Assembly (NCBI GenBank): GCA_013399695.1
Contig: VXAU01003998.1
Location: 922,770-986,769 of the forward strand
DNA: 64,000 nucleotides
Origin: Formicarius rufipectus
Lineage: Eukaryota; Chordata; Aves; Passeriformes; Formicariidae
Direction: 5' to 3'
Shown piece after piece: positions 33,239 through 48,089 of this stretch; position 1 is the stretch's first letter, and every line of letters begins with the position of its first letter. The notes beneath the pieces were generated by a model, which saw only the letters and a program-made list of their open reading frames with translations, searched no databases and was not told the origin of the DNA. The position numbers and the translations under genes are program-made.

Positions 33239-34960
33239 CTCCACCCTTTGCTAATCCTACCAGTCTGTTGCTGGGAAGTCTCCTCATCTTGTTGAGGACT
33301 TTCAGGAAGCCATTGGGGCCTCTTTGTCCCTTTTTGTGTAATATGATATCCTCTGACAATGCATTTCTGGGAATGCTGTGGTGTTTCCAGGTGCTGAGGT
33401 GTTTCTTATAACTGATCAGGATGGTCATCAGGGCCTTAAATTGGTCTATCACCCTACAATGGGTTTCTGGACTTCTGCTGTTTGTGAAACAATCCTGAAA
33501 CTTTTGGAAGATATCTTTGGACTTTCCTCTACAGGTGAGAAGTTCAGGGTTCCTTTATCAGGGAAACTGCTGACCCTACCACAAGGTGCAAAGAGCTGCA
33601 GATTTTGAAGTTGCAGTTACAATTTTAATGCTTTCCTGAGAATTAGCTGCTAGATGAGGCAAATCAATACCTTTCTTCCTATTAAGTAACAGCCAGGGAA
33701 ACAGTCTCTCCTATACATTGCAAATAATACTCAGTACTCATTTGAATAAATGCCACCTTCTCCTGATGTGCTTCTGAAGGTGCTGCTGTGTTTGAGTGGT
33801 GGAGTGAAGGAACTGATCCCTATTCGGTCCAGTGCTAGAGAAATGCAGTATCTGACACAGACTTTTCACTCTTCAGAAGCTCCCAAGGTACTTGTTTGGT
33901 AGTGGATGTTTGGTCCCCTCTTGCCAGCCAGGCTCCCACCTCTGTTCTGATTCATCCAGCGCTGGGGCTGGGAGCAAAGGCCACAGAGCTGTTTGCTTGG
34001 TTTGAAATACAATATAAGCAGCCGTGTTAGCCTGAACATTGATGGCCATTCTGACCCTGTGCAGCAGTAATACTGCACACCAGAAGGAACAGTATCTCTT
34101 TCTTAAACAAGAGAATGTGGGACTCCTGAACATTAGTCCGAACGCCCAGATATATGGAGATTCCAAGCAAAGGCTGTCCTGTGGAGAGACCTGTGGAGTG
34201 CTTGGTGCTGTGAAGCTGGGCAGCTCTCCATCCACCTGTGTCTTAAAATATGGAGGTCTACTGCCTTCAGAGAAACCACCACGTCTGGGTGTTGCCAGAA
34301 TGGTCTCTGCCTTCTCCTCACCTCCAGGCCCTTTCTGTGTGAATGGGTTCAGTGATGAGTGCAGTGCAGATGAATTGGGATGGCTTGTTTAGACAGTCAA
34401 CAAATTCAAAATTAAAGGTCAAATCCCAAGGTAAGGCAAAGCTCTTAGCCAAGTGTGTGTTTCACAACCTAGGCCACACTGGGCAACCAGTTTGTCAGTG
34501 GGAGACCTCACTGATTTCTGTAGTTACCTGAACAATAACTGAGTTAATCCTGTCATTGTAGAAGCCTCTGTCATTGGCAAAAAGATGACCTTCCTGATGT
34601 CTGCTCAGTATAAAATCTTGTCCCAAAATTTTCCCAAAGCCCACACAAAAGGGCAAGCCACTGGCTCTTCTAATTTATGCTTTTTGAATCTAAAGTGGTG
34701 AGCAGCTCCTGATGTGCAGAGCAGATCAACCTTGCATCACCAGGGAGCTCTGTGGAGGTGGCCATGCTCTCTCCTGCACTCCTCAGGGGAAGAGAGCAGT
34801 TGCTTTTTCTTCGCTGACTTCTAGAAGAATTCAGTTTTCTCCACCTCACTGCAGTTGTGTTCAATTTTTGTCACCTCCTGGCACTTGTCATATAATACAC
34901 AAGCTGCTGCAATGTTAAAGAAAACAAACCCCAGTAACAGCAGCATCTTTCTTTCCAGGT
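33239..34960 (-). pseudogene. Possible decayed internal region of an endogenous retrovirus
   Basis: Upstream of the LTR polypurine tract, the minus strand shows several coding-like pieces in shifting frames: an open stretch of 75 codons at 33452-33225, one of 120 codons at 34235-33873, one of 59 codons at 34674-34495, and a 41-codon frame with a hydrophobic start at 34946-34821. Stops and frame changes separate them. I could not recognise a gag, pol or env motif, so calling it retroviral rests on its position next to the LTR. No second LTR was found to the right. Confidence 0.35.
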
Positions 34961-37900
34961 TTGAGTGCTACAGGAAGTTTGCTGCTTCATGAATCTTCCA
35001 TGTCAAAAAGCCCCACCATAACCTACTTAGAAGCCCTATCACTTTTGCTTGTAGGGTAAAATATTTGAGGCTTTATATTGCTTTATAAATGAGCACTTTC
35101 AAATACAAACTTGGTACCAGTTCTATTGAAATTCAAATCTGTATGGTGTGGAAGACTCAGCTTGAAAAGTACCAGTAAATACTTAGAGGAAATACTTATT
35201 TTTATTTGGAATAAAAGTAAAAGTTTACAACCTGGCTTTGTGAGGGAGAAATCTGTTTTTGGAGCTAAAACTGGAGTATGGAATTGCTATTGACATCTCC
35301 TTCATCTAGTTACCTGAAATTCATGTGAGAAAAATCACATACAACCCAGCTGGGACACATTCAAGCATTTGCTGATAATGCCCGGGGCAAATTCACAACT
35401 CTGACATTTAATGAGCACAACCGATGGCACTGAGGAGTTTGACTGGCTGCCAAATTGATACGTCTGTGTATCCCATCAGTGGCTGTTATATCTCATTTGT
35501 TTTGTTTTGTTGTTTTGGGTTTTTTCCCCCCTTTTCTCTGATCTCTGTTAAATTGATTTTTAGCCTGTTTGTTTGGTAATCCTGCTGAAGCACTGTAAAG
35601 TGGACACAGGACAGGAACAATGCTAAGCAACCAGATGTAAAGAGACTGGAGCAATAAGAAAGTGTATTTGTTTTTCACTATTTAAATATGATTTACCAGC
35701 CTGGAAACTGTATTCAGGTTATTCTACAGTTCCATTAAACTAATCCAGAGCACAAACACAACAGACAATGTGGTCTTACAAATATGCCCCCTGCAAATAC
35801 CCCTGCATGCAGGAAGTGATACAGCAGCAACAGCTTAGGTGACAGTCACTGGTGACACAGATGGGAACAAAGGACTCTCTTAGGAGTACTGGGATATTAT
35901 GCAACATATACTGATTCTAGTAGGGCTACATTTCCCCACGTGTAAGAGATCTCCATCCACCTATGAGCAGCTCCCCTGCAATCCTGTGGTATCACTGAAG
36001 CACTGGCAAAGCCCAGGTCAGAGCTGGGATGAAGAGATAGATGAGAAAAATGCCAGGAAAGAGGGGCTGAAGAGAGAACTTGAGCTGATCATCTGCAATA
36101 TTGCATGAATGACAAATTTGTGCCATAAGCTCAAAATTAAAGGCCCTAAATACAAAACTAAGACCCTAAATATAGGCAGCTAAAAAAGATAAAGCTCTGA
36201 TGTGGTGGATCATGACAGATACTGCACTGTTCACATCTGGAGCTGCAGAGTCTGAACCTTCTCTACCACACTGTTGGGCCATCAGACAGCACTCCCCTGT
36301 TGGCCTCCTACACATTAGCCAAAAGACTTCTGCCTCTCCCCAAGTGATGGAGAAGATGGGGACTGTCAGAAACACAGGCTGCCTTCTGCAATGCTGTTGA
36401 TTTTACTGATAAAGTTACTTGTAACAAGTAGCTTTAGGTCAACATCACTTGAAAATACTGAGACAAGACCATCAATGGCAGAGGTCTCTGCTGCATCCCT
36501 ACCCTATTGGCTGGCATCCTTCCAGCATGTAAACATTGCTTTTCCTTACCAAATCCAAACCCTGTATGCTTTTCCTTTGAAAGTGTCTTCTTTTTCTGGT
36601 CTGATAAACAGAACGTGCCAAGCAGAAGAGTATAAATTGCATCATTAGGTGGGATGTCTTCCAGATCTTTGCGTGCTTGTCACGAAATTGCTCCCAGTTG
36701 CAGCAGGTCCCATCAATAGACCTCACTTTGGCTTCTCTGTCTGCTTTAACATGTCCAAGATTAAACACGTCCACCCCTACTCCTAGCCCTTCCTGTACTT
36801 TCTTCAGTCTTACCTCCATCTCTTGAAGCAGTCCTGCCTCTCTTGGCCCAACACCCTGGTTTAGTAGCTGCTCTTCTGCCCATTCAGGCCACCTCTTCAG
36901 GTTACCAAATTACCCGGAGGAGAACAAGCAGAGAATCAGGAAAACACTGGCTTTGCCACTGGCAGATGAAAGGAAAGACCCCTGGCTGCTTGCTGAGCTG
37001 CTCCCAGGGCACTGATGCACTGCCCTCTGCTTAGGATGCCCATTGCAAACCTCATCTAGAGCTCCCCTGACCCAGCAAGGTTGGACAAACCCTGTACAAC
37101 AGAGCCCTCGGTTCAAGGGTTTAGATGAGGTTACTTCCACCATTACTGAGTTAATAGATTTTCTTTAATGCTGTTTTATACCTGATGGTCAGAAAATTTT
37201 AAGGATAAAAATGGCTATAGCTCACTCTTGGAAGGGAGAGAATTTTACTTTACCTTGTAAGATTTATTTCTAGGCTTGTGACTTCACAAGGAAAAAAATC
37301 AATCAAAATCACATCATTCCGATTCCTGTCACACCCTTCTTGTTCTTTTCTCTCTTGACTGTAGAGGCTGTTTTTTAATAACTGTTTGCAGTTGAAATCA
37401 ATACCATGCAACAATAAAAAGGCTGAAATCCTAGCTTACCTGAGGGAAAACATTTCCCCACCCATCCCTATGGCAGAGGACAGAGTTCAGCGGTTCAGGA
37501 TGCCTCTTGGAGATGCTGTTTTCATCTTGTCTCCTTCCCCATGTTATGCTGGACAGAGTAATTCACAACCACAGCAGGCTTCCATGCCTCCAAATACAAC
37601 AGGGAATTCAAAGAGCTGAGGTACAGGGGAATGTGGTGGTTAAATGCTTGTTCATGGGTTATGTTACTGCAGTCTATTTTTAGCAGACGTGGTCACTGTT
37701 TATCGTAACCCTAAGTCACCTTTGAAATTATAGTCACGAAAATGAAACTGAAAAATAAATTAATTGGATGCTCAAACTAGCCATAAAGGAATCCTTTCTC
37801 AATATTTATCGATCAAACAAACATAAACAACTGTAAAAATGTCTTTTTGTTCTCTCTGGTTAAACACAGACCCCTCTGCTGCTGATCATTTGGCTGTACA

Positions 37901-40900
37901 GGAAACATCCCAGCATCCATGCTGTGAATAGTTGTCACTGGGACTTCATGAGTTTGTAGGTCAGCACCACAAAAATTTTATGACTGTTGTGAAGTGCAAG
38001 GGCCGACTGGCAGGTTTTCCATCCAGTCTTTTGTGCTTGGACCCTCTTTTCACTTAAATACTTGTTATGTTAGTGTACCTGTGGTGACATTAGTTGCTCA
38101 GGTATAGGCGCTCCTGATTCACATCAGTGAAAGTCAGAAGAGTGTCAGTCCACTCGCGCTCTGTTCTCTTGGCCTGTTTGAAAGAGAGTCAACCCAAAGT
38201 GAACACAACTTCTCTATTTGGTGAAGCAATACAGTTTCTTATCTTAGTTTGCTTTGTTACCTTTGTTCCCTGCAGTTTGTGCATGCAGAGAGACTTTTTC
38301 ATACATTTGCTTTTCAATTTTATGTTTTCTTGCAGTTTGTCTGACTGCCTTTGCCTGACAGTTACTATTTCTCAAAACGGCTCCAGCCACTCTTTTTTTG
38401 CCATCTCAGAGGAAAGGCACAATTGCATTATTGTACTGAGTGCATTTATTTCATACATGTAGCTGAAGGGGAGATTATTTAAAAATCTTAATCACTCTCC
38501 TAATTGAAATAATGCATGGTAGGAATGGGAGTATGAGGAGAACGTACTATTCAGGCCACTGAATTTCAGCGAATGAGTAATGAACACTCCATCACTTCCT
38601 ACAGGGTTAAACAATTTTTTAAAGCAAATGGTTACTGTAAAAACACCATTTGACTGCCTTAAAACAAACAAACAGACATAAATCCAGGAATGGCTATTTC
38701 TGATGGTCTTTAGATAATGTGAAAGCTTTGTGGATCCTTTAGCAAAGGAGAAGCTGACTTGAAGTGCTGCTGGCTATCTGATGCCCCAGGGCTGCCCCCC
38801 AGCCTCTGCCCCATGTTTGCCTCAGCCATCCTGTCTCTCCTCACCTTGTGCTATCCTTGCACATGGCTTGGAAGCCAATGCTCTGAGACAGACTGAAGGG
38901 GTGATTTGGGTTAAAAAATAACCCAGCAAAGTGTGTTTGCTTGTCTCCGTGTGTGCATGTTTGGAAGGCTCAGTTTCACCATGTGAGTCATGAAAAGGCT
39001 GTACCAAGGCCTGTGCTGGTACAAGGGCAGGCAGGAGCAAGGGGGAAATGGAGTAATCCCAGGAGCAGTGGAGGAAAATATCTCTGACTGATATTGCTGC
39101 CAAATATTGGGTCTTCTGAAGTAGCTGCCTTAGACCAGAGCAGTTGCATTGGTACCTGTTGCTTGTACCTTAGCATAGCTGACTTATTTTTGCATCTTTT
39201 CATACAGCCTTATTCTTTTCAGCAGGTTGGTCATTTTCTTGGTCAGCTTACTGCTATAAAGTCAATTATATGCAGTTATTCAGAAGTCAGGGTGTAATGG
39301 TCTAATGTAATCTAATAGTTTTTATATACAAAATGTAATTTTCCTGTCATCCTGCACATTCACAATAATTACAACAGCACTTTTAATCATTTACCTAAAA
39401 GAGCCTTTAAGCAGTTCTGAGTGATTAAGCATTGTTGCCACTACTCTCTTTTGCATCCTCCAGTACTATGATTTTCTTTTTACTGTTTCTTTCCTGCCAA
39501 TTGTTTCTGTAATTAATGTCATTAGGCTTGATCTGAAGCTCATGGAGGTGAATGTACAGACTTCCATTAACTGGAATAGGCTGCAGATCAGACCTCCTGT
39601 GAATGTTTTAATAGCCACAGGTCAAGGAACTTGAAATTCAGAGCACTCCTTTTACTTTGTGTTTCTATTGCTATTTCAGCTAGCTCCAGCAGACAGTTAT
39701 GCAGAAGTTCAAACTCACCTGGGCACAACACTGGAAAGTGAAAGTCTATACTGCATTTCTTACAACAGTACTTAGAAATGCCAACCACAGCACAGGTTGC
39801 ACTGTGCCTCACTCCAAGCATCCAGAAAGAGACAGATTAAGAGGAACAAACAGGCCATTTTCTGCAGAACTGAGACTTAAATCCAGATAATGTTAAGTGC
39901 AAGTTTAGTGTCTGTTCTCTTCCCTGCTCCCACTTATGCCTCTCGTTCTGCTGAGGCACAAAAACACATGAACCTATGCAAGAACAATATTATCTAATTC
40001 TTTCTGAAAATGATACAGGAGGCAGAATATTAATCCAAAAGAAAGGGCGGACCCTTGGGTATTTCTATCAACCCCTGTGTTGTTTTGCTTGCACAGCAGC
40101 AACTATGGACTCTGCCACTGACAACATGAATAAGTCTTTTCAGTGTCTCCCTGATAAGAAGACGCTGCAAGGGATCATGTGTGCATATCTCACAGGGCTC
40201 AAAGTTTACTAATCCTCTTGCTGTTCAACTTTTCAGCATTATCAGATGCACTACAATATCCAGCCTTGGAGCAGAGCTTGAGCTGCAGGGACTTTTGCTA
40301 CCCACTTTATACGGTTGTGCTCGAAAGCAGCCATCCATGACCAAGTGTAGTAAAAACATAAGAATTCAAGCTCAAGCTGAAGCAAATCCTTGTTCCTGTT
40401 AATTACTCAGAACAAAAATTGGTGACAGTGCACCAGCCCTGCTGGAAAACATACCACGATAAGAAAGTTAACTACGAAGTTAGCTTTAGCTGCTGCAAGA
40501 GTTGTATTTTTTCACAGCAGCAGAATGAGTTATCGTGAGATGGTAAACAGGCACTTAGCAGCAGACTCTGAAGTCAGCAGTTCTGGACAGACATTCGAGC
40601 TGATCTCAGCAAAACCACATTGTCATCTTCTAACTGTTTCTACCTCAGGAAAACGAATGTCAACTATCCAGAAGTTTGAAAACGAAAAAGGATTAAAAAA
40701 ACATTATTAGGAATTAAATTCAAATATCTTCTTTAAGTGTCTCAAACAGTTGTAATTCATCTATTGATCTAAATGCAGATTCAGTTATATATGCTGGATT
40801 TGTTGCCCATTGTGCCCTGACCACTTGCTGACTGTCTCACAGACTACGTGAACTCTGGTGACGAACAGAGCTTCCTCTGTGCCAAACAGGAAAAATTTTA

Positions 40901-43900
40901 AACTATTTATCTGATATGACAATATTGATAATAGTGCAGAGAAGCACTTTGGACTTCTAAAGGGTACACTGATCTTCATTATCTTCTGTTTGAATTTCTT
41001 TTTGCCCTGTGGAAGAAAGATTAGGAGACAGCTGGCTTAGCTTGGTGTTGAGCAAGACTATAGAAGATGGTAACTGCAAGGACACATTATTTACCTGATC
41101 AGTAAGAGTGACTTCAGAGGCAGTGTAACTTGCTTTCTGAATAATTATCTTAGACTTCAGTTCCTAAATGCTGCCTCACTCTCCACTGCCAAAATAAGGA
41201 TTTTTAAATTACTAGCCTATTACAGCTGTTTCATAATACAGAAATTTGTAGGTACCATCCAGATCTTCCTTTGTAAAGTAAGTTTTCTTCTTTCAATAAA
41301 AATCTTCAACTGCCTAAACAAAATTTCTAGTTTAACCATCTCAGTCTTGCAGAAGGTGAGTCACAGGATGAGCAAAAGGACCATGGAGAGCACACAGATT
41401 GCCTGTGGTTCTGTGAGCAAGATACAACTGTTTTAGTCTTTACTAAAATGAAAAGTACTTGCTAAAAAGCAATAGCCTGGTGAGGCAGTCAAAGACAATC
41501 ACTCCAAGAAGGGATCCATCAGTAACCAGATTTTTATCTCAAGGCCTGAAACTGTTTTCCAAAGACATCAGTTGTCAGCTTTGCCTACTTCTGATCATAT
41601 TTCTAACGTTCCTCAGTATTGGGTCCACAGACAAATGTCTGAAGCTTGGACATTTTTAAGGTATTCTTCTGGAGGATCTGAGAAAAATCCCAAATGAGCT
41701 TAAAATATTTCCATACTTGAAAGAACAAGAAATAATGATTGCATTACCTCTCTGTGTTCCTAGAACACAGCCTTTATGGGGGCAAACATGACCTTGCTGT
41801 CCTTCCTCTACCAGCTGCCCCAGAAGTATGAGGTAGGTCAGGATGCAGCCTAGCAGGCTTGTGCCATCCTGGTGCCACTGCACTGCTGCTTAACCTAAAA
41901 CCTCTCCTTGCCGTCACTCTCTGCTCTTGGCACCTGTGGCAAATCCTTGGTGCAGCAGGTGGAAAGGACATGTGCAAGTGCCAGGGTCTCCCCTCCCATG
42001 AGGAAACTCATGTCCTCTATTTGTAGTGCTTGTCCTTCCTGTGCAGATGTGGGCACCACAAACTCCAAAGTGATTTGAAGTCTAATGGCTCAGTACAATA
42101 CTGAAATGTTAAAAGAACCACTAAGCCTGTCAGGGAAAAATCATTGTCTTTGAGGCTGCTATCACAGATATTTATGGTGAAGAAATGCTGGCTCAAACTA
42201 TGCCTTCCAGACACCTTAAAGCAGGTGAAGCACAAGGAGCAATGTGGCTGATAAAGATGCTCCTCCCAGGCAGCAGCACCCAGCACATTCATAGGAAAAA
42301 AATAAAACTACTCCAGGTAAGAGGGCAATGCTAGTAGCTATCCTAAGCTACTCCCCCAGTCTCTCCTTTCTTGGTGTGTTAGCATACTGGGAGTCTCTGA
42401 GAGGAGCCAAACATGGATCCTGCTTCACTTCTTCGAACATACTTCTGATTAGAATGAGGAATGAGTGTCACAGTGGATGGCCACATTGGTGCATGTCTGC
42501 CTGCAGTGACCTGCTGAAAACTGCCACCACGGAGCTCTGTCAGGAGGAGACTGGAGCAACCATTCTGGGAGGAGAGGATCCCAGGCTGGGGCATGGCATG
42601 ACCAGCAACCCTGAACTGCACTGCTGGAAAAGTGTGCAGGGCCTGATAGCACCCCCAGGAAAAGAGAAAACCCTAAGGGAGAGAAAGCAAAAGAGACCAA
42701 AAATAAATGTGAGTGGAAGGGGTCTGCAAAGACTCCCTTGTGTGGGATGGTGGCTGCTGGCTAATGCACTGATCCAAGGGTTTCTGGGGACACTTGAGGT
42801 TCAGAAGGTCCTCTCCATCACTGTCATTTTCAGCAGCCCTTGACTGTGTCATACAGGTTCCTGCCTGCCATGGAGATGGCGTATTGGTTTTGGACAAGGG
42901 GCAGCCTCTGACATTAGGGCTGGGAATTGTCTATGTGCTCCAGAGGAGGGTCTGCACTGTAACTCTGCACATGAGTTGGCACCTCATTGCAGTGACACCT
43001 TCCTATGTCGACTCACACATGGGTCCCCCTGGGCTTCTTGCAGGTTTGGGCTCCATGGCAAGATGCTGACACATTAAAGGGGAATGAAAGGTGAACAGGC
43101 TTGAGAGGTTAAATCATCCCAGCATGGCCACATGAAAATGGACCAGCAGTAAGTTTGTTGGAAAAAGCAAGCCCAGCTGCTTATTTCTACTGGTATTACT
43201 GGGTCAGTACTGGATTTAACAGGTTGTAACATTCCCTTTCTCCATTTCTTTGTCCTAAACATTAACTTATTCTTTCAGGATGTGAGGAGGGAGTGGGGTT
43301 TGGGTGCTGAAATTTCAGAAAGAAGGAAACACCGTGCCTTGTCTTTCCAGCTCTTTGTAATTACTTGGGTTTCTGGGTCTTCCCTAAGGGAGTCTTCACT
43401 TCCTTCTGCCAATTGTATACAGAAATTAATTACTCTGATTCATATCCTGGACCCTGGCATCTGATAATTAGGTATCCATAAGGGCTGCAAGTGGGTAAAT
43501 CCTCCATAAGGCTTCCAGAACTCATCCCAGAAATGTAGTTAATTGAGGATTTTCTTCAGTGATGAATTTCAACCAAAAACATCCCTCACTCTCTTCTCCA
43601 CCTCGGTCTGCTCATTCCCCCCTTCTGGACTTCTCCAGCCCCCAAGGTTTACCTTTAATACAGCAGAACTCCACAGAGACTTACATGGGCACAATGATGC
43701 AATCAAGGAAAGGAGCAGGAACAGCAGGGAGAGAAGTGCTTGTCCTCACTGAGCCTCTGCAAAGGGCTTTTAGGTTCCAGTGATGACTGAGGCCTGAAAA
43801 CACAGGTTGCAAGCATTTTGCAATTCCCCGGTGACAGTGTGAGTGTCAAAATTCAGGTGTGAGTCTCTCACTCTGGGCAGTGATCATACTGACCATCAAG

Positions 43901-46900
43901 ATGAAGACTGTGCCACTATATCTTGTGTGGGACTAGTACCCACATGTAGGCATCCTGTGTGAGTTTTGCAGTGAGAGGCATAAAATACCATTTTTTTTTC
44001 TTTTGGCTGACTCACTGGAGTCAAGCATGACCTATTTAGAGTGTTATGAACATAGCTAAGGCTGAACTGTAGACTCCAAGACAAAGCCATTTTCAGTAAG
44101 GACCTTTTTATAGCTCACATGTGGAAAGAAAGCCCCTTTTCGTTGCTCTCACCTCTGCTGGGTTTGAATGAGACTGTGAAATGCCCAGTGGTCAGGTGTG
44201 CTGAGTACACACAATAGGGAGAGCTCCCATACTGTTATTCTGCTCTTTCCATAACCACTCAGTAGGTTTGCCCCTGTATCTAAGCCTCGGCAAGACTGTA
44301 GAGAACAAAGCAATTTAGAGAAAAGTCTCATGAAGCATTTTAATGCCCTCAGATGACTCTGTCTGAGCTGTACACAATTTTATTGCATATCCTCTGACTG
44401 TTCAAAGTGGGCCATGTATGTTACTTTGACACTGGTTTTGGTTCCTCTCCAGCTATTCTGGGGGTCTTTCCTGCTGACCTAACAGGTCTCGTGATTCCTG
44501 CCTGTATCTGTGGAAAAACCAGCTGCTGATTCAGCTGTGGCTCTCTCATGAAGGGAAACCTGAGTTTGGGTTTTGAGGACACCAGCCAGCCTCCAGCAGC
44601 CTTCCCCAGTTCCCAGGGGAACCCCAGAGCCAGGGATGAAGACAAAAGCACATGAATTGGTTTCAATTCACTTTTTAAAACTAGTGCCTTTTCAAAAACC
44701 AGTTTCTATAGTGACAGGGAACTGTGGCACCATTGTAAAGGCCCAAACAGTCCCAGCCGGGTATTAGCCAGAAATCCAGCAATGCAGCCAGCTCCGGAGC
44801 AACCAGCCCCAGCCCCTGCTGTGCTCACAGCAGGGCTCTGCCTCAAACACCTCCCCTGCCTGCCAGCCACACTTTCAGCTGCCCATGGGCTCTATTACCC
44901 CTGAGCTCTACAGCTTCACTTAATCACAGGTAAAATGATGTATGTCCAAAATAGGAATATGCTTTGGTTGGGTTTAGCTGTATTCAAGATAACTTTGCTA
45001 TAAAGCAAAAGGCCAGATTTGAAGACAGCTTTGAACCATTGTTTTCTTTTGCAGACTGGTGCAAAAACATGAAATGTGCTCACAATGATCTGTTGAGTCA
45101 GCAGAGGAGCCCAGCTGAAAGTCCAGGCCCTATTTAAGTCTTATTTATCAGAACATGCTGCCTCTCATCTTCTGTCCTGCTATCACACAGGATACTCCCA
45201 TCCATGCATATAATCCAGACCTCCCAAAAGAACCTAGGAAATCACATACAGTCCTACTATTCTCCTGGTCCTTACCATAGCAGATCCCAAGTGTGCCAGA
45301 GAGAAAATCCACCTCGTTGGGCTCAGTGCCAGAAGGTGGAGGTGACAGATGCCACCACTTACTCACAGTGCTCCTTTGCCCTCCGTCCTTGTTATCTGCT
45401 GGATTATGTTGCAGTCTGTAGTATGCAAAGAGATACAACTACAGCAGTTAAATCTCAGGTGAAATCAGAGATACCTGTCAAATGTTCATGTTACCTGTGG
45501 CTTGTAGATAATGTGCCTTAAGGATGTGCAAGAGGTAGAGGAAAGTGTGGTTGTGCTGTTTGTACAAATCTCAGGAAGCCTTTCAGTAGATTTGCACTTT
45601 TATCTTTCCTCTGGAATAGCCAGTTGCCACGGACTTCAGTTTGGGTGTCTGAGTCCTGTGGTGCCATTTGGTGTGCAGACCCATCCTACCAGCTGGGACA
45701 AGGATGCCTTTCTGAGGGGCACAGGGACGTAACAGCCCCAACAGGGACTGCTGCAGATGCAGCAAGTTCAGAACCGAAAGGAGCCACAGCAAGGAGCCAG
45801 CCAAGGCTCTCCTGGCACTGAAGGCAGGGCAGCAGCCTGGCTCAAAGCATGCACCAGCCACCTCCTCCAGTTCCAAACCAAGCAACATTATTCCTTTCAG
45901 TTTTATGATAAACTCTCATTTTTTCTTAAATATTTTACAAAAATGATTCCCTTCCTCCTACTCCTATTTTTGCCTGTATATCCATACATCACTTCTGGAG
46001 CTGAGATACCATGCAAGAAAAAAGTGAAAATGGCAACTAACATAGTTTCTGTCAGAGAAGAACATTTTACATATTGTTTCCTGTTAAACCATTGGAAATG
46101 GCATTCCCCAAACAAAAAACTGTCCTTCTGGTGCAAGATCTTAACTCAAATGAAAAAGGGCAAGTTCTGCAGGAAAGAAAAAAAAGAAAGAGAGGTGTAT
46201 TTAGACCAGTTCTTATCCCAGTATTTCCAGTGTAAGGGTAGATGTACTGCACCAGGCTAAGGGTTTATCACTGCATTGTGCTGCACCGTCAGCTAAAGGT
46301 GACAATGGAGCCCCAGGAGAGGCCAAGAGACAAGACATATTTGCTTTGCATTTCTCAGCCTCCAGCAAACAGCAGCTCATGGATTTAATCAAGACAGAGG
46401 TGAAACTGTGTCTATATTGCCAGGACAAACTAAATAAAATAAGAACTATGTATGTCTTGAAACTTAATCATTAGGATTCACCAAAAGTTGAGAAGTGTAC
46501 CACTGCCTTGTGATTGAGAGTGAAAGTGCTGTTTTAGGGAGGGACTTCCTGAAGTAGATGAATTTTTCCCTTGCCTCCTCAAGACCTTCAAGTGACCCTA
46601 CTAAATTGTTAAAACTCCATTAGAAAGTGGCTGCTGGGAACATGTGCAATAAATAGCTGCTAAGATCAATGGCAGTCTTGCTGATTTAAAATCAATGTAT
46701 TGCTTGCTGATGGAGTTGACAGTGTTTTCCTCTGGGAAATGTAACAGTGATTGGCTTTAAATAAACACAGTGGTAAAAAATTTTATCGGAACTCATTAGT
46801 GACTCCGGCTGATTTTAGAGTAATCCAGAAAATGTCTGTTGCCCACAGACAAGATTTGGAGGTGATCAGTAACTTTGGATACTGCCATTTATAGCGGGCC

Positions 46901-48089
46901 ACTTGAAAATAACACAGAACAGAGCAGAACTTCTGAAAATGCTCTCTGAAAGACAGGTATTTAAGGTACCTAGACCATCCTCTGAAAGCTACAGGCCACT
47001 CTTGAAAGCCTGCGACAAACAACATCAGATTACTATGGTTGTGATGACCACTATGCACATTTCCCAGGACAGTTCCTTGTTCCCTTCCCAGCCTCTGTCT
47101 GGCCCTCCCAGCCATGTGACACCATGCATTCATCATGGAAATAAGTCCACCAAATCCTAAAATATCACCAAAAGTTCGTTTTGTCCACCAGTCACCAGCA
47201 CTTACCTTTGCATCAGGTCAGGATCCTGTCCTTCTTCTTCCTTAATGCTCCTTGATCAGAAGCACAATTTTTTCTGTCAGTTGCTCAGCTAGACTGCTTC
47301 AATGAAATAGACATGAAAGCATTTGCCCTATCTACATTGTTTTGTAACCTAGCCATTTAATTACATCATGTTTTGTTCTGTACAATTCACCTGACGATGA
47401 TTCTCAGGATGAGCCTTCATCTCTTTTCCTGCATATTTTACTACTTCAGCTATTACTACTTCCTGGTTGCAGATAAGCATATCACTAAATCGTGGATTCA
47501 TCACTAGATAAATCAGAGCTCTTTTGGTGGATTTCTAACCTGGGGATTGGGGCACCTGAGTGAGGAACAGAAACTGTGACCACATTCAGAACTCTGTGAA
47601 GTCAATGCCTATAGAACGTTCCGAAGGACAAGCAAGGACAAGGTGTTTGCCATAGGTATAAAAAAATTGATTGAATGCACAAAACTGTATTTGAAAATCA
47701 GCGATAAACAGGATGAGAGCTTTTAAGTAAAAATTAGGGGCCACACCAAGAAAGGAAACTTCATGGCTGGTGCTTACTGCGGGCCACTGGAGCAAGAGGA
47801 GCCTGTTGGTGAAGAGTTTGCTTCGACTACAGAAAACATTGTGCTCACATGCTCTGTTCCTGTTGCAGCACCCCTTGACATCTCCTGGAAAAGCAGCACA
47901 CTAAGCTGTTAGTAATCCAGGAAAACTCTTGGCGTCTGTTGAGGATAATTTCTTTATCTGGTTAACAAACAGCTCGACCAGGGAAGCATTACTAGTCCTG
48001 TTGCTTACCAACATGGATGAACTAATTAGAGATGACATGACTGTTGGCAGCCAGGGCTGCAATGATCCTGCCCTGGTGGAATTCACAAT
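34961..48089. other. Gene-poor intergenic DNA
   Basis: Open frames up to 171 codons occur (42328-42843 and 45757-46260, both plus), but they show no domain, codon or splice evidence of coding. I could not assign repeats here with confidence. Confidence 0.5.

Noticed and set aside
42328..42843. 171-codon plus-strand open frame
   Set aside because: No recognisable domain, low-quality amino-acid pattern, overlapped by open frames on the other strand.
45757..46260. 167-codon plus-strand open frame
   Set aside because: Composition changes abruptly along it and no family is recognisable; chance length for this window size.
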